Assembly (NCBI GenBank): GCA_036897485.1
Contig: JAYMTF010001864.1
Span: 1 to 20,924, forward strand
DNA length: 20,924 bases
Direction: 5' to 3'
Origin: Pelargonium nanum
Taxonomy: Eukaryota; Streptophyta; Magnoliopsida; Geraniales; Geraniaceae
Shown here: positions 9,185 through 20,411 of the stretch, piece after piece
Layout of the letters: each line of letters opens with the position of its first letter
How positions within the stretch are numbered: position 1 is the first letter of the stretch
The notes under the pieces: generated by a model
Told to the model about the DNA's origin: nothing
What the model saw: the letters and a program-made list of their open reading frames with translations, nothing else
The model's database searches: none
Position numbers and translations under genes: made by a program

Positions 9185-12100
9185 CTAAACTTTCATTCCT
9201 TCCAAGTTTGCTTGGAGGGAAATAGAATGCTTCACATCTCCAATGTGAAGACTGTGCTCTCCCATTGGAATCCTTCGGATTCCGTACTCGTCGACTGTGC
9301 TTAAGTGTTCACATACGTTAATATCTATCCTCAATCTCTGCTTCGATCCCGCTACCAAGTGAACCTTCTCGAAACTTACCAGCTGCTTGTTCGTAGATGC
9401 TGGTGCGGACGAGAACACGAGAACGGTATGAGATCCGTCCATGGTGCCAACATTTTCTACGTCAATGTGAATGCCAAGTGGGAGCGCGTTGCAGTTGGTA
9501 TGCTTAGCCTTGACCGCGTTGCTCGACATGGTGCTATTCTTCAACTTGGTAAGGGACACTAAAAGGCTCGTGGGAGCTTTCGCTACCGAGTGGACAAAAG
9601 TAGAGTAACTCAACCCGTGCCCGAACGGGAAAACGACAGGACCCTTGTAAAACCTGTATGTTCTCCCAGGGTACCCACGTGCCGGGTTGGCTCTTAGAGC
9701 CATATCCGTCATGGGGACCTTAGCAAGGTACTCCTGTGGGTACCATGTCATTGGCAACTTCCCGCTAGGATTAGTCATCCCAAATATGACGTCCGCGATC
9801 GCAGTTCCTCCTGCTTGCCCGGGATAGCCAACCCACAGGATGGCAGCAATACGAGGGTCATTCTTCGCGAAAGACACATCAATGGGCCCGCCGCTCATGA
9901 TCACGAGCACTACCGGGCCTCTCGAGGCCATCGCGACCCTCGAGACGAGCTCCTGTTGGTGCCCTGGCAGAAGCAGGCTTTTCCTGTCCCTGAACTCAGC
10001 TTCAACAGACTGGTCCAGCCCCATCACCAAAACAGTCGCATCCGCGTGCCTGGCCGCAACTTCCGCGAGCCCAAATAATTGGTTGCTCTCACAAGCCACG
10101 TTCGCGCAACCCAATTGGTGTACGGTTTTGGTGTATCTGGCAATTCCTTGCAACGGAGTGGTGTAGCCGCAGGCGATTCCGGCGTAGTTTCCGATCATCG
10201 TCTCGGTGACGTCGGAGTTAGGTCCGATCACCGCCACAAGGCGGTGGCGGGCGGTGGAGAGTGGGAGCTGAGCCAAACGATTCTGCAGCAAAACAACCCC
10301 CTGCCGAGCCGCCTCCAGAGCCACCTGGTTGCTCGCCGGCCGGCACACATCCCGGGGGCCGAGATGGCCGTACGGCTGCGCCGCCGGCTCGCCGTCGAAC
10401 ATGCCTAGCCTCATCTGCACTGTAATCGTGTTCGCCAGAGCCAGATCCACATCGTTCTCGCTCAGCAACCCCTTCCCGATCGCCGATTGCGTGTGGATCG
10501 CCAAAAACGGTCCGCAATCCAGATCCAGGCCCGATTTGATGGTGGCGGCCGCCGCTTCCTCCGGCGTGGCGGTATAGTGTTGAGTGTCGTACAAGACGCC
10601 GACGGAATCGCAATCGGAGACGATGTAGCCGTTGAGCCTCCACTGGCCTCTGATGGTGTTTTTGAGGAGGTTAGGGTCGGCGCAGGTCGGCTTGCCGTTG
10701 ACCTGATTGTAGGAGCACATGACGGAGGCGACGTCGCCGTCGACGACGCAGGCCTTGAAAGGGACGTTGTAGGTGTCCTCGAGGTCCTGAGCGCTGACCT
10801 TGGCGTTGAAGTGGAAGCGATCGACGCCGTTCCAGTTGTCGAGGTCGTAGGCGGTGTAGTGCTTGCAACAGGCGGCGACTTTGAGTTTCGAGCCCTGGAT
10901 CTGCTGGAGGCCGCGGACGTAGCTGACGGCGTACTTGGCGGCGACGGTGGGGTCCTCGCCGGGAGTCTCCTGGCCGCGGCCCCACCGCGGGTCCCGGAAT
11001 ATGTTGACGTTGGGGCTCCAGTACGTCAGCCCCGCCGCGCCGCCGTTGTACATGGCTCTTGCTTCATCGGAAACCACCTGTCCCCACCACAAACACACGA
11101 TGTTGAATTGTTAATCACTGAGTTTCACACGCAACGCCTAAGCCTAGCTACCTAACAAGTTACGCAACATCACTTTCAAATTCTAATTAGCCCACCCAAT
11201 ACTCAATAATGATCTTGGTCGGGTTTTAATCGAACTATTTGCGACTGAGACTCAATCACGACATAAAATAAATTGATCTATACTATGTTATTCATCTACA
11301 GATTGTTAGTTGATGAGACGACATTAGCTCATTAACATCAGTGAGTGAAGTTGTATACTCTGTCGTCATTGGTGGGCCATAGTAGGTATGGGTCCATCCT
11401 ATCCTCCCTAAAACTTTTTAACTAGTGTTTAACTCTGTTCAATTCTTTACGGGCTCAAACTGATTCGTCCAATCCCTCTTAAAATATTTTAACTAACATT
11501 TGTTGTACAACAATTTAGTCATAATTCAAAAATTGTGCTTACGTTAAGCGTCAAAGTCTGGCTCTGCCATGGTCTGCAGTTGATTAATATGGATGGGTTT
11601 CTAAAATGAAAAGCCTAGCTAGCTTACCAAGAAAGAACCATTACACTTTCTTAAGCAATTACCAATACTTTTATAAACTTACTACCATTATACTACAAGA
11701 TAACAAATTTTGTTATTTTATTTGTAATATTATGTGTATGGGTATTGGGCATGATAAAGATGTTTGTGCAAGACTTGGTGGCAGCCACATTGCTTGGGAT
11801 AAAATTGTGGCCGTTAAATACAACTATTTTATATAAAAAGATTATTTATTGTAAATAAAAATAAGGTTGTGATAATGGACTGGTTGGTACTACTATGAAA
11901 AAGTTAAAAAAATGATATTCGAAAACTAACCGTTCCGATGAGCTCCCACAGGGAAGAGTTGAAAGAAGCAGCGGTGGTGATGACTTGTGGGAAGCTGGTG
12001 GCGGCGGGGAAGTCGCCGCCGAACTTGGTGCCGGGACCCACATTGGAGACGCCGTGGAGCGCCTCCGACCACCACTCGTAGCCTCTGATGCCGAGCCTGG

Positions 12101-12365
12101 GCACATCTATGGCATTATTCACCAGCAGCCTCGTCTTCTCCGCCAATGTCAGGCGGCCGATCAAGTCCCGGACCCGGAGGTGCACCGGCACCGACGTCCG
12201 GCAGAATTTGAGGGTCCTGGTGAGCCCGTTCGCGGGGTCGCACGCGAACGGGGGACGACCGGCCGAGGACTGGCCGGAGGATAGTATTATTACTATTACT
12301 GCTATAGCTAGAAACAACAATTTGTTTGTGATTATATTGGTTTTTTTGTTATTGGAGCAACCCAT
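9185..12365 (-). CDS. BXL1: GH3 beta-D-xylosidase / alpha-L-arabinofuranosidase (BXL1-like), two exons
   Basis: This is a secreted cell-wall glycosidase that releases xylose and, in the BXL1 type, arabinose from xylan or arabinan side chains. Exon 1 is 12365-11931 (145 codons) and exon 2 is 11077-9185 (630 codons plus TAG); the intron has a GTTAGT donor and CAG acceptor in phase 0. The product is about 775 residues, normal for plant BXLs. Residues about 16-36 form a hydrophobic signal peptide ([20 protein letters not shown]). Next come FACDP near the mature N-terminus, [45 protein letters not shown], and GYIVSDCDS with the expected nucleophile Asp at about residue 300. The acid/base region VEAEFRDR has Glu at about 505 and 507. 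[40 protein letters not shown] and a C-terminal fibronectin III-like domain follow. The protein is collinear with Arabidopsis BXL1 as recalled. It appears intact. The 5' half is clearly GC-rich compared with its 3' end and flanks. Confidence 0.93.
11078..11930 (-). other. Single intron of the BXL1-like gene
   Basis: 853 bp, AT-rich, with GT-AG boundaries joining LIGT to VVSDEARAM. The protein runs without a gap across the junction. I see no repeat or RNA gene inside. Confidence 0.85.
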
Positions 12366-12434
12366 TTTTTTGGCTTCACCAACTGTTTTTTTTTAGTGTA
12401 GGTTTATGTTGTGGAACGCCAGTACACTAGAGAG

Positions 12435-12442
12435 TATTTATA
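12435..12442 (-). promoter_or_regulatory. TATA box of the BXL1-like gene
   Basis: TATAAATA on the minus strand (context CCTATAAATACTC), about 70 bp upstream of the ATG at 12365. This fits a transcription start around 12405-12412 and a short 5' leader of about 40-50 bases. Confidence 0.7.
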
Positions 12443-14097
12443 GGTAGAGAGGGCACACAAGATGGGTTTGTTTGTTGATTGGATTTCCACGTAGATTTTT
12501 TTTCTTTTTGTTTCTTGGTGTAATGAAATTAATAGAGAGTGAGTGAGTGAGACAGAAAGTTATGTATTATCAATTAGTTAGTGTAACACGCACAAAGATA
12601 GAGCCTGCCCTTTTTTGATCTTGCTTATTATCTTTTGACGTCCTTATTATCTTTCTACTATTACTCTTTCCTTAGAATTTAACATCTTTGATGTAATAAA
12701 TTGCAACTACCCTTAACTATACATATTGTTGTAAATTTGTATCTAATTCATTTCAATTCAGTACCTTAATTATACTTATTGTTTCAATATAGTATTGTTG
12801 GGAGAAAGATTTCGAATGATTTTTTTAGGATGTGGTTTTACGAATGATGTCGATATATAAGATGGGGATTTTATCTCTTTGTGAAGAATATGGTGAGAAT
12901 TTTTTTTTAATTGTCAATTCTAACACCGGTAAGGTGTGTAGGTTAGATCTCAAACGCTTTCCCAACACCCGTAAGAAATGGAGTCTGCCCTAAATTTATG
13001 TGACATAGAGTTGAGTTGCGACGCCGAGTTCATTTTCGGGACAATGAGAAGTTGTGATGTTGATGGACATTTCGCCACGACGGCCCATGGAGGCCGCAAC
13101 AATTCGGGGCGATTGAGACGTTGCGACTTCCAACTTTCACTTTCATTTCCCCGCTCGAGAAAATTTCTACAAATTGATTAAAATGTAATTGATATAAGTT
13201 TTATGAGCTCATTATATGGATAATATATTAAATAAATGTCAATATTTCAATAAAAATATGTATAAAAAAATATTTATATGTACCAAAATATAAGTTTTAC
13301 GGCGTAATTTGTAAACAAATATTTGGTGAGATCCGACTCATGTTAAACTTGATAATCACCCGTTATTAAACATATAACTAATGAAAATTTTAGGTGACTC
13401 GTACTGTTCATGAATTGTTTTTAGATTAAGAAAATGAAGTGTCGAATTGAAGAATTATGATTATGGATTTTAGGTGGTATGTCATGCAGTTGTTGTCGGA
13501 AACTGATAATTATTAAAAAGTTAATCTACATCATGATAATACAATTGAATTTAGTTTGTGAGAATATATATGGATTACATTATAATTAAAGATTAAGATA
13601 AAAATAGGTAGTATCTAGTTTAAAATTAAAAAGTGGTGATGTCACGGACGAGAGAATCTTTATTTATAATAGCAGACGACCACTGTCACGTTAAACCCAC
13701 TCATTATCATTACCTGTTTCAAGTAACAGTAAATAACAACAAAAACTACTTTATTGAAACCATAAATTAACTGAATTTTATACATCAAACTAGCCATACC
13801 TTTATATGTATAACTTATAAAGGATAGGAGGTGTGTTTGATTTGAATTGAGACCAACATGATGTATCACTTTACATATATACATTTAATCGATTAATTTA
13901 TATTTCTATTATAGATTAATATCTATTTATGAGTTAATTAAGAAGATCTAACAAGTAACAATCAAACAATGTTAACTCAAAGACACTCGTGGCTTTAGAT
14001 TTGGTGAAAAGAACAAAATATTGTTGTTGTTTGAAAATTGAAAATTGAATAAAAGGGTCTTTTTCACTTGGTTGATTTTGTTTGATACAAGACTTTA

Positions 14098-14121
14098 ATA
14101 TATATATATATATACACACAC
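14098..14121 (+). repeat. AT/AC compound microsatellite
   Basis: An alternating TA run passes into ACACACACA, in intergenic DNA. Confidence 0.8.
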
Positions 14122-14588
14122 AGATGAACCAGTATTCCTTGACTTAAGCAAAAAGAATGGACAACCAATATTACAATTAATTATACAATCATACAAAATA
14201 ATTCATGGCCTACATGTATGGGATTTTGCATGATATTCGGTAATCATCTTCAATAATAATAATAAAAAAAACAAGAATCCATAAGTGTTTATGAGTATGT
14301 TTTTTAGTTCCAGGTTCTACATAACAATTTGTTTCAATATGTGTTTTTTTAATGAAAATTTTACATTTCTTTAATAGTAATTTTTTCTTGCGTGCCCAAC
14401 CCATTCTGGACCCGCCTTGTTGACCCAAGACTTTAATGCGTTAGGTTAGGGTTAGTGTTTCTCCACATCAACCCGTGGGCGATCCGGTTTGGACTGGCCT
14501 GATGCCCAACATTTCAGCTCTAGTGCAAAGACTCGTATCGCCTCCTCGGGGCATCTAGGAGGCTCCTCACCACACCCTACAAATAAAA

Positions 14589-14705
14589 CGACAATTCAGA
14601 AGTATCAAGACCCCTAAAATGCTATTTTGAGCGACAATTCACAAGTCTTAAGATCCCTAAGACGCTACTCTGAACGACAATTCACCAGTCACAAGTCAAG
14701 AAATT
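14589..14705 (+). repeat. Tandem repeat, 43-bp period, about 2.6 copies
   Basis: CGACAATTCA starts at 14589, 14632 and 14675, exactly 43 bp apart. Each unit continues with (A/C)(G/A)AGT...AAGA(C/T)CCCTAA...GCTA(T/C)T(T/C)TGA with a few differences. It is non-coding. Confidence 0.85.
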
Positions 14706-15049
14706 TGTCCCGCATCCAAGAAGGGGGGAGAGAGTGAGAGAGTGAAAAATTCCTATTGCCCATCATCTATAAGGAATGAAAATATCAAGTAACAATTGTT
14801 ATCCTCTATATATTCCAATAACCAGTTGTTATAAGTTGTAACATTTATGAACAACAAGGCTAAAATTGGCTGACCTGATATTATTATCCGTCGACCAAAT
14901 ATCATCGGCCCAACCTAATAGAGTTTGTCCACAAATTGTATGTAAATATAATTCACAACAAAATTGGTAAGGTTGACCTGACCTTGATAGATGTAGACCT
15001 TATATTCACTAGAAAACTATAATTGAGTAAAAACTTGACAACACATGGC

Positions 15050-15068
15050 TACATATCAACAAGTTCAT
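15050..15068 (+). repeat. Target-site duplication of the LINE, left copy
   Basis: TACATATCAACAAGTTCAT, identical in all 19 bases to 20423-20441. It directly abuts the poly(T) that marks the LINE 3' end. The last T could belong to either the duplication or the tail. Confidence 0.92.
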
Positions 15069-15140
15069 TTTTTTTTATCAGCAAGCGGAACTTTTTCATT
15101 GAATACCCGAAGAGGGAAAATAAAAAGTACAAAAGAGTCT

Positions 15141-18100
15141 CTAACCCAAGAAAGCCAATGGGTCAGAACACCAAAAATCAAAGCTCCCAATTACAAAAGT
15201 GGAATCAAGCAAGCAAGGAAGTAGAGAAAATAAGAAACTCCTAATACGCATAAAAACCACGTCACAAACTGCTGGTGTATGATCAAAAACCAAGGCATTT
15301 CTAGCCAGCCACACAAACCACAGGACCAGTGGAGCTAAGGCGCACCAACCTCTGACCTGTCTCTTATTGCGGGATAGCATGGAGGACCACGTCGATAGAA
15401 GCCCGAAGCAGCTGGCCGGAAACGCAGCTTGCACTGACCACCACGTGAGGACCCGACTCCATACCATAAATACCCACTCGCATCGTAAAAAGAAATGGGA
15501 ACAATCTTCCAAAAATATGTCACAGAGCCTGCAAATGATCGATGTTCCGTCAGGCAAAACACCTCTGGACCTTAAGAAACTCGAGCACGGGACGCTATTT
15601 AAAGCCGCTAGCCAAGAGAAACTTTGGATTTTAGGTGGGATGCCCGATTTCCAAATCAGATGGTGACAAGCAAAGCGAATATATGGAGACCGAGAGTATA
15701 GCACGTTATAAGCTTTCTGGCAAGAGAACCCACCGGAGCCACTGTGAACCCAAAAAAAAACGGTCCGGCGAGTTTGAGAGCGAGACAGGCACTAATAATT
15801 CACACAAATACTGGAAAGAATCAACCTCCCATCCCCTCAATGATCTGCGAAATCCAAAGGAAGCTTCAGAGCCTCTATTAACTGACAAGAAAAATGAAAC
15901 TGGATGTCTTTTGTGTGTGCACATACTGAATAGACGAGAGAAGGAGCTTACCAAAGTCGAGTCTAATAACCAAAGGTCAGTCCAAAAACGAGCTGCGCGA
16001 CCATCCCCAATGGTCCATTTGAAAGTGCCACTGCCCATCAAGTCCGTAAACCCCGGAGCATGCTGCAAATTAAGAATGTCCCGCATAAGAATCGAGGTGT
16101 GATCTGGACAGACTTCATTAAAATTCCATGAATTAACATCCCAATTGTACTTTGCACACAAAACTCGCTTCCAAAGCGAGTCGGGTTGGGCTGAGAACCA
16201 CCACCACCACTTAGCAAGCAAGCTAATGTTTGATGTGTTTAACTGACGAATGCCCAATCCTCCATGAATTTTTTTCCGGACCACAGCTCCCCAATGGACT
16301 TTACATAAACCCCGGTTTGCGGTGTTAGCTGACCACAGGAAACGTCGCTCTATTTGCTCCAATTTCTTCACTACCGTTTGAGGAATACGAAAAAGTGACA
16401 TGTAATAAAGGGGAAGAGAAGTCAGTACAGAGCGAATCAGCGTGATGCGTCCTCCAAAAGAGATGTAATTAGCCTACCACAACGCAAGTCGCTTCCTAAA
16501 CCTCTCGACAATAGCGTCCCAAGAGCTCACTCGACGTGGATTGCAACCAAGTTTAAAACCAAGATAGACAATCAGAAGAACAACCCTTGCGCACCCCAAA
16601 ATGGCAGCCATAGCCAACATGTTTGAGTCCGATAAGTTCAAACCGATTAATCTTGACTTGGAGTAATTAATTTGTAGTCCCGAAACAAGTTCATACCCAT
16701 GCAATACAAACTTAATGTTTTGAAAAGAGGCCGAATCTGATGCATCCAAGAACAGGACCGTGTCGTCTGCAAACTGAAGGTGAGATAAAGAAAGTTGCCC
16801 AATTTTGAATCCCGAGATGCGACCCTTAAGCTCGGCTTTTAAAATAAACAAGTGTGATGCCTCTGCCGCTATAATAAAGAGGAAAGGAAAGAGGGGACAA
16901 CCTTGTTTAACACCTTGTGAGGCTAAAAAATCTCAGGACGGCGAACCATTAATTAACAACGAGATGGAGGAATTTAGGCAGCCACGAATCCACAACCTAA
17001 ATCTCGGTCCAAAACCCATAGAGCTAAGACAAAACTCCAAAAAGCTCCAATCTAAACGATCGAACGCCTGCATGAAGTCAAGCTTAATAACTGCAGAAGG
17101 CTTGCGAGTAACTCGAGCAAGATGAATAATTTCGCTAGCAATGAGAATATTATCGAGAATTTGGCGATCTTTCACAAAAGCGCTTTGGACCTCACTGATA
17201 AGGCAGTCGATGTGCGGTTTTAAACGAGCCGCCAAAACTTTAGCCACAATCTTGTACATACCTGATACTAGACTTATGAGCCTGTAGTCGATTAACCCCT
17301 GAGGCGTGTTTGATTTCGGGATGAGAACCAGAAAGGCGGAGTTCAATCCTTTTCCAAATTTGCCCGAAGAGTATAAACTCTGAAAAAAGGAAAAAACATC
17401 ACCACTAATGATGTCCCAACAGGTTTGGTAGAACAACAAAGAAAAACCATCTGCCCTGGGAGCGCGAGACCCATCACAACTGAATACCGCGCGACGAATC
17501 TCCTCTAATGTGAAAGGTACGTCCAAAGACATACTGATACTTTCAGAGAGCATGTTGAAATTCAGATCTGCCTCAAATTGCCTACCTGCAGCGGGGGAAG
17601 TTAATCGATCCTTAAAGAAAGCCCGGGCCAGCTCCTTGACGGAAGCCGGACTTGAAACCCATCTGTCCCCGTCAAAAAAACCCGTAATTTGATTGCGTGA
17701 TTGCCTAATTGAAGCACAACGGTGAAAAAAACCCGAGTTCCGGTCTCCCTCCGCCAACCAACGAAATCGAGACTTCTGCTTCCATAGTGATGAGAGATCT
17801 CTAGCTTTACTATGAAGATCCGAGAGCTTGCTAGCTCTTAACTGATTCTAGGACAAAGAAAGGGGTCTAATTTCAGCTATAAGGTCTAGATCATTTATGT
17901 CAGCTTCCAACTTAGAGATGGAGTGTTCCAGCAAGCCAAAAACTTCAATATTCCAAGCCTTGAGAGTTGCCTTAATAATGTTCAATTTAGTCCATAGACG
18001 AAAACAAGGTTGGCCTTGAACTGAGAAAGAGAGCCAAGCTTAACCGTGTCAAAGAAAGACAGGTGATTAATCCAACAATTAAGAAATCTGAATGGCCTGG

Positions 18101-18809
18101 GCCCCCAATCGATTACATCAATGGACAACCGGATCGGGCAATGATCCGAACAACCCCGGGACAATCCCGATTGAGTCAATAAGTTCAGGTCCGAAGGCCA
18201 ATTAGAGGACACAAGGATGCGATCGATGCGACTCGCAGCTTTATTAGGGCCGTACCACGTAAAACGACGGCCATGCAAGGGGAGATTGATAAGAGAGGAC
18301 TCATTGATGAAATTATTGAAATCCAGCGAGCTAGCCGCATCAAAAGAGTCACCCGATTTTTCAGTCGCGGAACAAATGCTGTTAAAATCCCCAGCTATTA
18401 GACACGGTAGTGAAGAATCCTCCATCACAGACTTGAGACGGGACCAAAGAGCGAGTTTATCACGAGAAGCTTGAGGAGCATAGACGTTAATTAGTAAGCA
18501 ATCGCAACCAAAAACCGACCAATTACCTGTCAGGGCTATGAAGTGACGTTCAATAATGATGTGAGAGAGCGCGAAAAGAGAGGAGTCCCAAAGAGAAATT
18601 AAGCCACCCGATCTCCCAACCGATGGAGCGAATGCGAACTGAATACCGCTCAAAGCCCAAACACTGCGACGATCGAATTCAGAGACTAGTTGAAGCTTTG
18701 ATTCTTGGACGAACGCAATAGCCGGATTACAAATACGAATGAGAGACCAAAGACGGTCCCTCTTGTGAGTCGCCCCACACCCCCTGATGTTCCATGAAAG
18801 CAGACACAT
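15141..18809 (-). pseudogene. LINE ORF2: APE endonuclease and reverse transcriptase, broken
   Basis: The product would nick target DNA and copy the LINE RNA at the nick. It starts at ATG 18809 (MCLLSWNIRG). Endonuclease motifs SWNIRG, QESKL, NVYAP, AGDFNS, SRIDRIL and SDHCPI are all present. RT motifs follow: EGDRNSGFFH, DGFSLLFYQ, FLVLIPK, LDFMQAFDRLDW, QGVKQGCPL and the catalytic FADD at 16762-16773. IHGGLGIRQLN comes next, then zf-RVT (PPKIQSFSWLA, CRLC-x8-H-x4-C at about 15450-15540). Some RT positions depart from the family (YRLISLV for YRPISLV; SRAPRADGFS for the usual PGPDG). The lesions are a frame change at about 18010-18025, in-frame stops at 17848-17850, 16933-16935 and 16474-16476, and a frame change near the nine-base A run at 15752-15760. 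Otherwise it is full length for a plant L1 ORF2. Confidence 0.9.
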
Positions 18810-18836
18810 GACTGGAGGGTGAGGACAAAAACAGAA

Positions 18837-20411
18837 TTACCGACGTGAAGAGGCGACTTCGATTTCTCGAAGCCGTTCAATATCAACCGAATATGGACCG
18901 TTTACGCGTATACCCAAGTCCTTACAAAAATCCCAGAGTAGAGTGGCAGACCTAGTCAGCGACGAAATAACAGGCTCGATATTATCAGCCCCTACACTAG
19001 TAGAGCGACGAGCCTCACAAATGCGTAATGGTTTAAGAGTGGCAACAGAACGGGGCCGTAATCGTAACGATCATAGACCCAAACAGAGACCCTTGGGAGG
19101 AAGATTGGTCGTAGTCACATCCGAGAGAGTAGGATTTGGGACCTGGGATTCCAATGAAACAGTGTTACACCCCAAGGTAGGGCTTGCATGGGATGCATGG
19201 GCTGCTTCTTGCTAGATGGCCTAGTCACGCGGGTCTTATTATTTGGCCCAGTAACAGGAGGATCAGAAGTGGGCCCAACAACAGGCCCAATGGGCTCATC
19301 TTGATGGAGAGCCGCTGCCGGAGTGGAGCATAAGCTCTCAGTCTTGGAGCCAAGGATGAAGCGGTTGGAAGAAGACGGAGTGTTCGGGGACGACGGCGTA
19401 GACGGCGTGGACGACGAGAGCTCCACACAAAGAAAAGGCAACAAGTCATTTGCACTGCATTCCAGAACTTTAACCCGAAAAGAGGTAAATATATCAGATA
19501 AAGAGATCTCAGTATCTATGGGCACATGTGAGGTTGTGTGAATGAGAAATTGAGCTTGATCAAGATGAGTGGCTACTGAAAAACTTGGATGGTCGACCAC
19601 GAATTCGCCCAGAACTTTTGACAAGCTAGCAATCGATTGAATGCTCCAAAGATGCGTCGGTAGACCATAAACAGATACCCAACAAAACCGTCCCCCACGC
19701 CGCTTAAGATGTCTCCAGTCTTTAATATGAGTGAACCATTTCGAAAGACAAGACCATTCTGAAGCCTCCAACTCTGCCATCGTAGATTGGCCTGGGAAGG
19801 AAAGAATAAAGACCCGACCCGCCAGATGATGAATTGAGGCACAATCAATTCCGTCTAGGGCCAGACATTGATGCAGAGCCGAAGCGGAAGTCATCTCTTT
19901 CGACACTGCCAGCACACTCCATTTCAATCTGAGATTCATGCTTGGCGAGACGTACCCCGTGCACTGCAGATTCTTGACATTGGAGGGTCGATTCGGGGCA
20001 TAATTGATAGATGCACTCGGTGTCTCACGAGCAAGAGGAACCCTAACCCTAGGTTGATTGTTCTCGACAGTCTGGGAATCGCTGGGTAAAAAAGGGCCTC
20101 TTTGCCTTAGACAAGATTAGGCGATTGCGCAAGAGCCGTACTCCGTTCAGGATACCGATGACCCGATTAACCTCCTTCCAATCGGACAAAGCCACAAAAC
20201 CAAAACGGCTGCCAGATCTATTATCGTGTTTGGACACGAAACAACGATGAACAGAGCAGTGTCGTTTGAATATATTCCAGAGCCAACCAGAGATGATGTT
20301 ATCCGGGAGATTACCGACGTAGAGAGCGAGTGATTCGTAATCGGAGGCAGGAGGTTCAAAGGGAGCGCTGACTGCCTTGCCCCGGCGACGAGGGTGCCGT
20401 TGAGAGAACAT
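18837..20411 (-). pseudogene. LINE ORF1: RRM plus DUF4283-like protein, broken
   Basis: The product would be the nucleic-acid-binding protein that packages LINE RNA. The RRM is coded at about 20330-20097. It has RNP2 LYVGNLP and RNP1 RSGSRFGFVAL, followed by ILNGVRLLRNRLILSKAKR. A second region (about 19985-19480) with LKWSVLAVSK, WSCLSKWFTHIKDW and FCWVSVYGLPTHLWSIQSIASL resembles DUF4283. A Ser/Thr/Pro-rich linker follows, then a C-terminal part ending SIDE-like VDIERLREIEVASSRR before the TAA at 18837-18839. The lesions are a frame change near the T6 run of the sense strand (plus 20086-20091), another frame change at about 19140-19200, and an in-frame TGA at 19071-19073. No CCHC knuckle was seen. 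Confidence 0.85.

Larger units (their letters stand above)
12443..15049. other. AT-rich intergenic region upstream of the BXL1-like gene
   Basis: No gene could be supported in this 2.6 kb. It holds the upstream regulatory region of the xylosidase gene, a short GAGTGAGTGAGTGA run near 12537-12552, a more GC-rich island at about 12960-13150 with no recognised protein, long AT-rich stretches, an AT/AC microsatellite near 14098-14121 and the tandem repeat at 14589. The part at about 14390-14530 resembles degraded transposon sequence but was not classified. Confidence 0.6.

Noticed and set aside
10218-10985. Arg/Gly-rich minus-strand ORFs (10218-10643, 10671-10985)
   Set aside because: Out-of-frame shadows of the same GC-rich exon; low-complexity products.
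10487-11155. 222-codon plus-strand ORF opposite the xylosidase gene
   Set aside because: It lies antisense to the conserved catalytic exon. Its Gly/Val/Asp/Ala-rich product reflects GC-rich codons read on the wrong strand, and no domain was seen.
12796-12967. TGTTGGG...CCCAACA ends resembling a small solo LTR-like element
   Set aside because: No matching 5-bp flanking duplication and no internal match to a known family; short inverted ends alone are not enough.
12978-13181. Small plus-strand ORF in the GC-richer intergenic island
   Set aside because: 67 codons, no recognisable domain, and no promoter or splice context. It may be repeat-derived.
15635-17125. Plus-strand ORFs of 100-155 codons within the LINE
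   Set aside because: Antisense to the reverse transcriptase region, with no recognisable domain.
20039-20054. Telomere-like CCCTAACCCTA word
   Set aside because: Fewer than three units, and inside the LINE ORF1 coding sequence, so a chance match.
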